Shown here one piece after another: positions 5,812 to 12,918 of a DNA stretch of 41,433 bases (position 1 is the stretch's first letter; each line of letters starts with the position of its first letter). The translations under genes were made by a program, and so were the position numbers. The notes below the pieces were generated by a model, which was not told where the DNA came from, made no database searches, and saw only the letters and a program-made list of their open reading frames with translations. Source of the stretch: Candidatus Egerieousia equi (GTDB taxonomy: Bacteria > Bacteroidota > Bacteroidia > Bacteroidales > UBA932); the NCBI GenBank assembly GCA_018065035.1, contig JAGHUC010000003.1:1-41433 (forward strand), in the 5' to 3' direction.

Positions 5812-8025
5812 ATGAAAAGACTACTTCCATTCCTTGCAGTATTATCTGCCATATTCGTTTCCTGCAGTGTGCCGGAATTCAGTGACAATTCTCAGGAAAA
5901 GGCGGCTCAGGAACTGGCCTGCAGGGTCTTGGGAGACAAGGCCGCTTCTCATTTCAAGTTCACTCTCCGCTCTGATTCAACGGAAACCTGTGATTCCTTC
6001 ACCCTCCGGCAGAAGGGCCGGAAAGTGGAGATTGTGGCCAATAACGCCAATTCAATGGCTGTAGGACTGAACTATTATCTGAAATATTATTGCAATGCGG
6101 AATACGGATGGCTGGTCGGCGATGATCCTGTTCTTCCTGAAAGATGGCCGGATGTTGATGAGCCTGTTACCATAAAGGCGCGTGTTGCCGATAGATTCTT
6201 CCTGAATTATTGTACCTATGGTTATACAATGCCATGGTGGAGATGGTCCGACTGGGAGCATTTCATTGACTGGATGGCAATGAACGGAGTGAATCTGCCT
6301 CTTGCTATCACCGGCCAGGAGTCCATCTGGTATCAGATATGGACGGAGATGGGCCTGAGTGACGAGCAGGTGAGGTCATACTTCACAGGTCCTGCACATC
6401 TGCCTTGGCACAGGATGCAGAATATTGACCGCTGGGGCGGGCCGCTTCCAAAGAGCTGGCTTGATGCGCAGCTGGAGTTGCAGAAGCAGATAACGGAACG
6501 TGAAAGGGAACTGAACATGAAACCGGTGCTTCCTGCTTTTGCGGGGCATGTTCCAAGGGAGTTGAAGGAGATTTATCCTGATGCTCCTATGACAGAACTT
6601 GAGCCATGGGCAGGATACACCGCGGAATATGCCTGCACCTTCCTTGATCCTATGAGCGAGCTTTATACAGAGATTCAAAAGAAGTTCATAGAGAAAGAAA
6701 CCGAGATTTACGGAACAGACCACGTTTATGGCCTGGACCTTTTCAACGAGCTCATGCCGCCAAGCTGGGAGCCTGATTATCTTGGAAGAGTGAGCCGTCA
6801 GGTGTTTGAGTCCTTGAAGGCTGCGGATGAAGATGCAGTATGGCTCCAGATGGGCTGGCTGTTTTATAACGAGCGCAAATACTGGACAAATGACAGGGTG
6901 GAGGCTTATCTCACTTCGTTCCCTGCTGACAATCAGCTGCTTCTTGATTATTATTGTGAAAAGATGGAGGTCTGGCAGAGGACCGAGTCCTTCTACGGCG
7001 TGCCATATATCTGGTGCTATCTTGGCAATTTCGGCGGCAATACCAATCTGGTTGGACAGATGCGTGAGATTGACAGCAGAATTGAAAACACATTCGTTAA
7101 CGGTGGCTCGAATTTCAGGGGCATAGGTTCGACACTGGAGGGTTTCGACTGCAATCCGTACGTTTACGAATATGTTCTGGAGAAAGCATGGGACATGCCT
7201 TTGACAAAAGATATCCCTGCCTGGACCAAGGCTCTGGCAAACAGGAGGACAGGTGCAGCCGATCCATTGGCACAGGAGGCCTGGACTGAACTCATAGACA
7301 GCGTTTACGTTGACTTCTCCTCTCCCGGACAGGCTTGCTATATAAACCAAAGACCAAATATCAAGAAGTCCAGGGCTTATTATACAAACGCAAGGCTCAA
7401 GTATGACAACAGCCATCTTGAAAACATAATAGGCAGGTTGCTTGAAGTTGATGGCCGTGGAAATGCATATAATTTCGATCTCACCAATCTTACCCGCCAG
7501 ATGCTTGCCAATAAGTTTGGAGAACTTAAAATCCAGCATGATACGGCATATATGACCGGCGACAGTGCTACGATGCGAAGACTTCAGCCTCAGATGCTGG
7601 AAATAATGAAGGATGCGGACAAAGTGCTGGCAACTCAGAACTATTTCCTCCTTGGCAAATGGATTGACGATGCACGCAGCTGGGGTGTTGACGATTCCGA
7701 AAAGGATTATTTCGAGAGGAACGCAAGGAACCTGCTCACATCATGGAGCGATGCTGACATGCTCCTGAACGACTATGCCTCAAGAACCTGGAACGGCCTT
7801 ACCCTCACATACTACATGCCTCGCTGGGAAATGTTCTTCAGGTACATAAACAAGGTGATGGATGAGGGTAAATCCTGGGACGATGCAGCATACTCCGACT
7901 TCAATTCAGAATGCACCGCTTATGAAAGAAAGTGGTGGAATGAGTTCATAGGTAAATTCAGTTCCAGTCCTGATGGCGACAGCAAGGCCATTGTGCTGGA
8001 GATTTATAATAAGTATTGCAAATAG
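5812..8025 (+). CDS. Alpha-N-acetylglucosaminidase lipoprotein, GH89 (NAGLU-like)
   Basis: A 737-residue exo-hydrolase releasing terminal alpha-linked N-acetylglucosamine, known from heparan sulfate and gastric mucin-type glycans. The N-terminus (MKRLLPFLAVL... VSC) is a lipoprotein signal, placing it in the periplasm or at the cell surface. The NAGLU N-terminal domain (about 25-115) is followed by the TIM barrel. LFNEL carries Glu313, the predicted acid/base, and STLEGF carries Glu443, the predicted nucleophile. These line up with human NAGLU Glu316 and Glu446. The C-terminal helical domain follows to the end. It is 9 bases upstream of an outer-membrane barrel gene, suggesting a joint uptake/degradation pair. 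The pair lies opposite to and between pyrI and pyrB. Confidence 0.93.
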   Translation: MKRLLPFLAVLSAIFVSCSVPEFSDNSQEKAAQELACRVLGDKAASHFKFTLRSDSTETCDSFTLRQKGRKVEIVANNANSMAVGLNYYLKYYCNAEYGWLVGDDPVLPERWPDVDEPVTIKARVADRFFLNYCTYGYTMPWWRWSDWEHFIDWMAMNGVNLPLAITGQESIWYQIWTEMGLSDEQVRSYFTGPAHLPWHRMQNIDRWGGPLPKSWLDAQLELQKQITERERELNMKPVLPAFAGHVPRELKEIYPDAPMTELEPWAGYTAEYACTFLDPMSELYTEIQKKFIEKETEIYGTDHVYGLDLFNELMPPSWEPDYLGRVSRQVFESLKAADEDAVWLQMGWLFYNERKYWTNDRVEAYLTSFPADNQLLLDYYCEKMEVWQRTESFYGVPYIWCYLGNFGGNTNLVGQMREIDSRIENTFVNGGSNFRGIGSTLEGFDCNPYVYEYVLEKAWDMPLTKDIPAWTKALANRRTGAADPLAQEAWTELIDSVYVDFSSPGQACYINQRPNIKKSRAYYTNARLKYDNSHLENIIGRLLEVDGRGNAYNFDLTNLTRQMLANKFGELKIQHDTAYMTGDSATMRRLQPQMLEIMKDADKVLATQNYFLLGKWIDDARSWGVDDSEKDYFERNARNLLTSWSDADMLLNDYASRTWNGLTLTYYMPRWEMFFRYINKVMDEGKSWDDAAYSDFNSECTAYERKWWNEFIGKFSSSPDGDSKAIVLEIYNKYCK

Positions 8026-8034
8026 AAATCAATC

Positions 8035-9942
8035 ATGAAACGTTTTCTGTTTTTTATCCTGCTATGCCAGGTGTTCGCATTTTCAAATGCCTATGCACAG
8101 AACTATGCACTTGAGGTGCTTCCGGACAAGGAAGTAATCTATATAAAAAAACTGGCTCTTCCAGGTAATCTTTCGGTCAAGGACCTTCTCCTGATGTATC
8201 CGAGCATATTGAACAGGAACGTGGAGAATGCCATTGAAAGGTATGAGGTTCAGCTTGATGACAAGACCATTGGCGCTGCCAATGATGAAATACTTGTTGC
8301 TACAAAATTAAGGGAGATTGAAAAGATTGAGATTTCATCCTCACCATCAGTGACACAGCAGAAGAACGGCCAGGGCGGAGTGATAAATCTGATCTTGAAC
8401 AAACCTGAAGAGGAAGGTGTTTCCGGATCAGCCTCATTGTTCACTTTCACCTCAGTGGATGTGATGCCTACATTGAATCTGGATTACAGACGTGGTGGTC
8501 TGCTGATACGCAGCAAGTTCAACTTTGAATACTACAATGCGGAAAAGGACTATGAGATAAATGAAAAGGATATTCTGTATGAAATAAACAGCAAGAAATG
8601 GGTGAGAGATAATTATTGGGATCAAGCTGCAAAAGTGGATCTGGTATATACTTCACCAAGCGGCAATGACGTATTTAAGTTCTGGTTGAGCGAGGTGGCC
8701 GACAGAAATGACAATACAACACGTGTCAATCAGCACAGGATTCTGGACAAGACTGCTGAAATTGGGGAAGGCTGGACATTCAATGAGTATTCAGAATCTG
8801 AGGACAAGGTCAGAACCAGAATGTTCGCTCTTATGGCGGCTTCACAATACGAACATTTCTTTGGCAAGGATCACAGGATAAAGCTGGCTTGCGACTACAA
8901 TTATTCGCGCATGAAGGATATAAGGGATGAAGACAAGGAACAGACCATATATCCGAAGAACTTCCAGGCAGAGATGCAGTACAAAGTGCCGTTGCTCAGA
9001 GGTGATTACAGCCTTATCATGGAAAGCGGTGCGAACTATACCGGCAGTGCGGACAAAGTTTATGCCCAGAAGCAGAGTTCAGTATACGCTTCGCCATATC
9101 TCAATTTGAAATACAAGCATGGCGAATGGGCCATAAATGCCGGTGCCAGATACCAGTACTACAAGTATCTGACTTCGCGCAATGACTGGACATTCAATCT
9201 CAATGCAGTATGGCAGATGCTTGACCATCATGCCTTGAGATTCATTGGAACAAAGAATGTCGCGAGGCCTTCGGAAAGCATGCTTGACCCTTCGTTCGTT
9301 AAAAGTCCTCTCGATGGTTCCTGGCATCTTGGAAACCCGGACCTGAGGCCGTCTTCCATATATACAGCTGCCGTAAAATACATTCATGACTGGACTCAGG
9401 GCATAAGTTCCTTCATATTCGCCTTTGGATTCGGTTATCATTATACCAAGGACGGAATAGAAACAATAAATGTGGAGTGGGACAACCGGGCATTCCCATA
9501 CGTGACATATTTCAACAGCAATATCAAGAGAACGCTGTTTGCGGATTTCAATCTGATATACAACTATGACATTTTCTCCTGTACGTTCACCGGAAACTAT
9601 TTCAGAAGCCGTGAGCATGGTTTCGATGAGTCTGAGGACAAATACAGATATTTCAATCTGTCATTGTCTCCTGTGTTCAGGTTCAGACATCAGTGGTCAC
9701 TGGGTTCAAGAATGATTTACAACAGCAGGGTGAAGGCATTGAACTCAACGGAGGGTGAATGCTTCTTCATGTGCATAAACTTGAACAAGACATTCGGTCA
9801 GTGGTCACTGTTTGCAGAAATGGCGGATATATTCGGATACAAGACCTGGGATGAAACGTTCACTGGTGAAAGTCATGTCATGAATACAGGGCACCACCTG
9901 TACCAGAGGCATGTGGCGCTGGGATTCACTTATAAATTCTAG
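8035..9942 (+). CDS. TonB-dependent-receptor-like outer membrane beta-barrel protein
   Basis: A 635-residue protein with a Sec signal peptide (cleavage after AYAQ, about residue 22). Residues about 45-130 look like a reduced TonB plug (VKDLLLMYPSIL, then QKNGQGGVINLIL). The rest is alternating strands rich in aromatic residues and ends in YKF, typical of an outer-membrane barrel of the OMP_b-brl_3 type. The carboxypeptidase-like regulatory domain common in SusC-type receptors is absent and the protein is shorter than a full receptor. No SusD-like partner is next to it. It follows the GH89 gene by 9 bases and probably shares its mRNA. Likely substrate: an aminosugar-containing glycan or its fragments (inference). 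It converges on pyrB with an 11-base gap and no visible terminator. Confidence 0.8.
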   Translation: MKRFLFFILLCQVFAFSNAYAQNYALEVLPDKEVIYIKKLALPGNLSVKDLLLMYPSILNRNVENAIERYEVQLDDKTIGAANDEILVATKLREIEKIEISSSPSVTQQKNGQGGVINLILNKPEEEGVSGSASLFTFTSVDVMPTLNLDYRRGGLLIRSKFNFEYYNAEKDYEINEKDILYEINSKKWVRDNYWDQAAKVDLVYTSPSGNDVFKFWLSEVADRNDNTTRVNQHRILDKTAEIGEGWTFNEYSESEDKVRTRMFALMAASQYEHFFGKDHRIKLACDYNYSRMKDIRDEDKEQTIYPKNFQAEMQYKVPLLRGDYSLIMESGANYTGSADKVYAQKQSSVYASPYLNLKYKHGEWAINAGARYQYYKYLTSRNDWTFNLNAVWQMLDHHALRFIGTKNVARPSESMLDPSFVKSPLDGSWHLGNPDLRPSSIYTAAVKYIHDWTQGISSFIFAFGFGYHYTKDGIETINVEWDNRAFPYVTYFNSNIKRTLFADFNLIYNYDIFSCTFTGNYFRSREHGFDESEDKYRYFNLSLSPVFRFRHQWSLGSRMIYNSRVKALNSTEGECFFMCINLNKTFGQWSLFAEMADIFGYKTWDETFTGESHVMNTGHHLYQRHVALGFTYKF

Positions 9943-9953
9943 CGGATATTATC

Positions 9954-10862
9954 TTATCTGTAGCCGAGCAGATAGGATATGATAGCCATTCTCACGTACA
10001 TTCCGTTCTTTGCCTGTTTGAAATAATAGGCGAACGGAGTTTCGTCAACATCCTGTGCTATTTCATTGATTCTTGGAAGAGGATGGAGAATTTTCATGTT
10101 CTCCTTTGCGCCGCCAAGCATTGAGGCTGTGAGTGAGTAGCAGTTCTTCACCTTCTCATACTCCATAGGGTCGGTGAATCTTTCCTGCTGCACTCTTGTC
10201 ATATACAGAATGTCCGACTGGTTGAGACCGTCCATGAGTTCTGTGGTTTCCTTGAACGGAATGCCTTTTGATTTGAGGAACTCCTTGTATTCGTCCGGCA
10301 TTGAAAGCTCCTTGGGCGCAGTGAATGTGAACTGAGGTGATTCAAACAATGAAAGAGCCTGAAGAAGCGAATGAACGGTCCTTCCGTATTTGAGGTCACC
10401 CACCATATCAATGTTTATGTTGTCAAGCCTTCCCTGTGTCTTGCGTATTGAGTAAAGGTCAAGCAGAGTCTGTGAGGGGTGCTGGTTCGCACCGTCACCT
10501 GCATTTATCACAGGAACGCTTGCAACTTCGGAGGCATAGCGTGAACTTCCCTCAAGAGGGTGTCTGATTACAATGAGATCCACATAGTTGGAAACCATCT
10601 TTATTGTGTCCTTTAGGCTTTCGCCCTTGCTCACACTTGTGTTTCCTGCATCTGAAAAGCCGATTACTCTGGCCCCCAATCGGTTTGAAGCAGTCTCGAA
10701 ACTGAGCCTTGTCCTTGTTGAAGGCTCGAAGAAAAGAGTTGCTATGACTTTGCCCTGCAGAATGGGCTGATTGGGATTCTTTTCAAAATCGGCTGCAATG
10801 TCAAGGATATGAAGAATCTCATCCTTGGAGAAATCGTGAATTGAAATCAGACTTTTAGGCAT
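9954..10862 (-). CDS. pyrB: Aspartate carbamoyltransferase catalytic chain
   Basis: A 302-residue enzyme that joins carbamoyl phosphate and aspartate in pyrimidine synthesis. The carbamoyl-phosphate loop STRTR (48-52) and HPSQ (128-131) are intact, and HPLEG (101-105) and the C-terminal HPLPR block are also present. The length is normal. It starts 5 bases after the yigZ stop on the minus strand, so yigZ-pyrB is likely one transcript from the promoter at 11494-11524. Its regulatory partner pyrI lies further along the same strand, separated by the GH89/barrel pair. Confidence 0.96.
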   Translation of the reverse strand: MPKSLISIHDFSKDEILHILDIAADFEKNPNQPILQGKVIATLFFEPSTRTRLSFETASNRLGARVIGFSDAGNTSVSKGESLKDTIKMVSNYVDLIVIRHPLEGSSRYASEVASVPVINAGDGANQHPSQTLLDLYSIRKTQGRLDNINIDMVGDLKYGRTVHSLLQALSLFESPQFTFTAPKELSMPDEYKEFLKSKGIPFKETTELMDGLNQSDILYMTRVQQERFTDPMEYEKVKNCYSLTASMLGGAKENMKILHPLPRINEIAQDVDETPFAYYFKQAKNGMYVRMAIISYLLGYR

Positions 10863-10867
10863 ATTGC

Positions 10868-11482
10868 TTATGTTTTTCTGATTGACAAAGATAATAAATT
10901 ATAGTTTAGGCTGAACGCTTCTTCCAATTTTTGCACCTGCGATAGCGGAACATCAACTTTCAGCGAGCATTTGAGGTTGAACTGCTGGGAAGATGGAGCC
11001 AGATTGAAGTTTTTGAGAATTTTCATGACTTCGTTCATGTCTGTATAGTCAAACTCTATCTGCATTTCCTGGCAGGCGGTTTTTTCAACAAGCAGAGCTG
11101 TCTGTATGGCCTCGGCACTGGAGGTCTTGTACGCTCTAATAAGCCCCGGTATGCCCAGCTTTATGCCTCCGAAATAACGGACCACAACAATAAGTATGTC
11201 GCTGAGGCCGGCGGAGAGGATCTGGTTGAGGATGGGTTTGCCGGCCGATGAAGACGGTTCACCATCGTCATTGGCACGCCACACTTCCCCTGTATGGCCT
11301 ATTCTGTATGCGTAACAATGGTGTCTGGCATCAAAGTATTCTGTTTTAAGGCTTTGGATATGCTCCATGGCCTGTTCGACCGAACTCACTGGAAATGCAA
11401 AAGCAAGGAATTTGCTTCCGTTGTCTTTGTACAGGCCTCTTGATGGAGAAGCAATGCTTTTGTATTTGTCGCTCATTTCCAT
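10868..11482 (-). CDS. yigZ: YigZ/IMPACT family protein
   Basis: A 204-residue protein of the UPF0029/Impact family. Residues about 10-120 carry the Impact domain, with the conserved blocks [23 protein letters not shown] and [10 protein letters not shown]. Residues 130-204 fit the DUF1949 C-terminal domain. Human and yeast relatives act on translational control through Gcn1; the bacterial role is unsettled. The frame is open to 11818, but the start is set at 11482 (MEMSDKY; 11476 is also possible) because a near-perfect promoter lies just upstream and the remaining extension lacks family similarity. The predicted leader is only about 5-10 bases. pyrB follows after 5 bases. Confidence 0.88.
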   Translation of the reverse strand: MEMSDKYKSIASPSRGLYKDNGSKFLAFAFPVSSVEQAMEHIQSLKTEYFDARHHCYAYRIGHTGEVWRANDDGEPSSSAGKPILNQILSAGLSDILIVVVRYFGGIKLGIPGLIRAYKTSSAEAIQTALLVEKTACQEMQIEFDYTDMNEVMKILKNFNLAPSSQQFNLKCSLKVDVPLSQVQKLEEAFSLNYNLLSLSIRKT

Positions 11483-11493
11483 AAAATCGATTG

Positions 11494-11524
11494 CAAACTT
11501 AATTTTTGTAATAGTAAAATCAAA
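11494..11524 (-). promoter_or_regulatory. Predicted promoter of yigZ-pyrB
   Basis: On the minus strand TTTG (11524-11521), a spacer of 19, then TAAGTTTG (11501-11494). Both boxes match the Bacteroidota consensus perfectly. The resulting leader before the yigZ ATG would be very short. Confidence 0.65.
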
Positions 11525-11534
11525 AGATTTTGTG

Positions 11535-11542
11535 TAAGTTTG
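11535..11542 (+). promoter_or_regulatory. Predicted -7 element of the ORF3-like/miaA unit
   Basis: TAAGTTTG on the plus strand, 21 bases before the ATG at 11564. No TTTG stands at the usual distance; the nearest is at 11505-11508, 26 bases away. The same octamer occurs on the other strand at 11494-11501, so two divergent promoters lie within 50 bases. Confidence 0.45.
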
Positions 11543-11563
11543 CTTAACAAAATATGCTTGACT

Positions 11564-12055
11564 ATGGTACTTGTTTATAAGGGTTCTATTGTGGGGAGTA
11601 AAACTTTTTTGCGCCGGTATGAGCTGACCGAAGATATTTCCCTGTATGATTTGAATATTTTTCTGCAGAATGACATGGGCTTCTCCCCTGATCAGATGGT
11701 CATGTTCCGCGGATATGATTCCAAGGGCCGTGTAAAGAGCGAATACTGCCTCTTTGACCTCGGAGACGGCGCAATGGATGCCGTTTCCATTGCTGATACT
11801 CTGGCAAAGGAGGAACAAACCATAGAATGGGTATATAACCTGAAGAACAACAGGGGTATAATGCTGAGTTTCGAGGGCGAAACGGAAACTCAGAGGCGCG
11901 TTTCATATCCAAGGCTCATTGAAGAGAAAGGCCAGAACCCACAGCAGTTCTCAAAGACTTATTCCGATGAGGTTGATGAGTTCCTTGATGATGTGTCCTC
12001 TTCCGATGACCTTTATGAAGAAGAGGAACTGCCTGAAGGTGTAGAGGAAGCCTGA
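11564..12055 (+). CDS. pRiA4b ORF3-like (IS1096 passenger TnpR family) protein
   Basis: A 163-residue protein resembling the plasmid pRiA4b ORF-3-like family (also named IS1096 element passenger TnpR family). The pattern is an N-terminal beta/alpha region (residues 1-60) with YELTEDISLYDLNIFL and YCLFDLGDG, then a strongly acidic tail (SDEVDEFLDDVSSSDD...). An in-frame TTG at 11540 lies inside the -7 promoter box, so the ATG at 11564 is used. The stop TGA overlaps the miaA ATG by one base (TGATG), so the two are translationally coupled. There is no transposase nearby, so the 'IS passenger' name should not be taken as evidence of mobility. Function unknown. Confidence 0.7.
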   Translation: MVLVYKGSIVGSKTFLRRYELTEDISLYDLNIFLQNDMGFSPDQMVMFRGYDSKGRVKSEYCLFDLGDGAMDAVSIADTLAKEEQTIEWVYNLKNNRGIMLSFEGETETQRRVSYPRLIEEKGQNPQQFSKTYSDEVDEFLDDVSSSDDLYEEEELPEGVEEA

Positions 12056-12918
12056 TGTCCCGTGGCAAGCTCACCATACTTCTCGGCCCTACGGCTGTTG
12101 GCAAGACGGACCTGGCAATAGAAATGGCCCGCAGTGCTTCTTCACCGGTGATTTCCTGTGATTCAAGACAGATTTTCAAGGAAATGAAGATAGGCACTGC
12201 ACCTCCTTCCGGCGAACAGCTTGCCGCTGTGAAGCATTACTTCATATTCTCACATTCCGTTGCGGAATATTACACAGCCGGAAAATATGAAATTGAGGCT
12301 CTCGCACTTCTCGAAGAGCTTTTCAAGACTCATGATCACTTGATAATGACAGGCGGCAGCGGCCTGTACATCGACGCCCTGTGCAACGGTCTGGATGATT
12401 TCCCGCCTGCGGACCAGGAACTCAGGGGAAGGCTCATGCACAGACTGGAGAGCGAAGGCCTGCAATCGCTTGTTGATGAACTGTCGCGGGTGGATGAAGA
12501 ATCCTGCGGATTTGTTGATCTCTCCAACCCTCAGAGGGTGGTGAGGGCTCTGGAAGTTACTTTGCAGACAGGAAAGCCTTATTCAATGTGGCGCAGCAAC
12601 AAAAAGAAGCAGAGGCCTTTTGAAATAGAGAAGATAGGTCTGTCAAGGCCCCGGGAGGTACTGTATGAGCGTATAGACAGAAGGGTGGACATGATGGTTC
12701 AGGCGGGCCTGGAGGAAGAGGTGCGTTCGTTGGAGAAATGGCGCTCCATGCCTGCGCTCAGGACCGTGGGATACAGGGAATTCTTTGATTACTTCGACGG
12801 CAGGCAGGATCTTGAAACCACGATTTCACTGATAAAGCGCAATACGAGGCATTATGCCAAAAGGCAGATTACCTGGTGGGGCAGGGACAAGGAAATAAAC
12901 TGGATATCAGTTCCCTAG
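12055..12918 (+). CDS. miaA: tRNA dimethylallyltransferase
   Basis: A 287-residue enzyme that adds a dimethylallyl group to A37 of tRNAs reading UNN codons. The P-loop GPTAVGKT (11-18), CDSRQ (35-39) and TGGSGLY are intact. It is slightly shorter than the usual 300-310 residues but complete at both ends. The ATG overlaps the stop of the upstream ORF3-like gene by one base. Its last 12 bases overlap the end of the convergent recQ gene (12907-12918). Confidence 0.95.
   Translation: MSRGKLTILLGPTAVGKTDLAIEMARSASSPVISCDSRQIFKEMKIGTAPPSGEQLAAVKHYFIFSHSVAEYYTAGKYEIEALALLEELFKTHDHLIMTGGSGLYIDALCNGLDDFPPADQELRGRLMHRLESEGLQSLVDELSRVDEESCGFVDLSNPQRVVRALEVTLQTGKPYSMWRSNKKKQRPFEIEKIGLSRPREVLYERIDRRVDMMVQAGLEEEVRSLEKWRSMPALRTVGYREFFDYFDGRQDLETTISLIKRNTRHYAKRQITWWGRDKEINWISVP

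Noticed and set aside
6376-7539. A 387-codon open frame on the minus strand
   Set aside because: It is antisense to the GH89 gene across its catalytic core. The protein has no recognisable domain and is rich in Cys, Ile and Leu, as expected from reverse-strand reading.
9079-9618. A 179-codon minus-strand open frame
   Set aside because: Antisense to the barrel gene, with no domain or start signal.
11483-11818. N-terminal extension of yigZ to 11818
   Set aside because: The extra 112 residues show no family similarity and would overlap the divergent gene and its promoter.
11564-12055. Mobile element, because the protein family is named after IS1096 and a plasmid
   Set aside because: No transposase, inverted repeats or target duplication are visible, and the gene is coupled to miaA.
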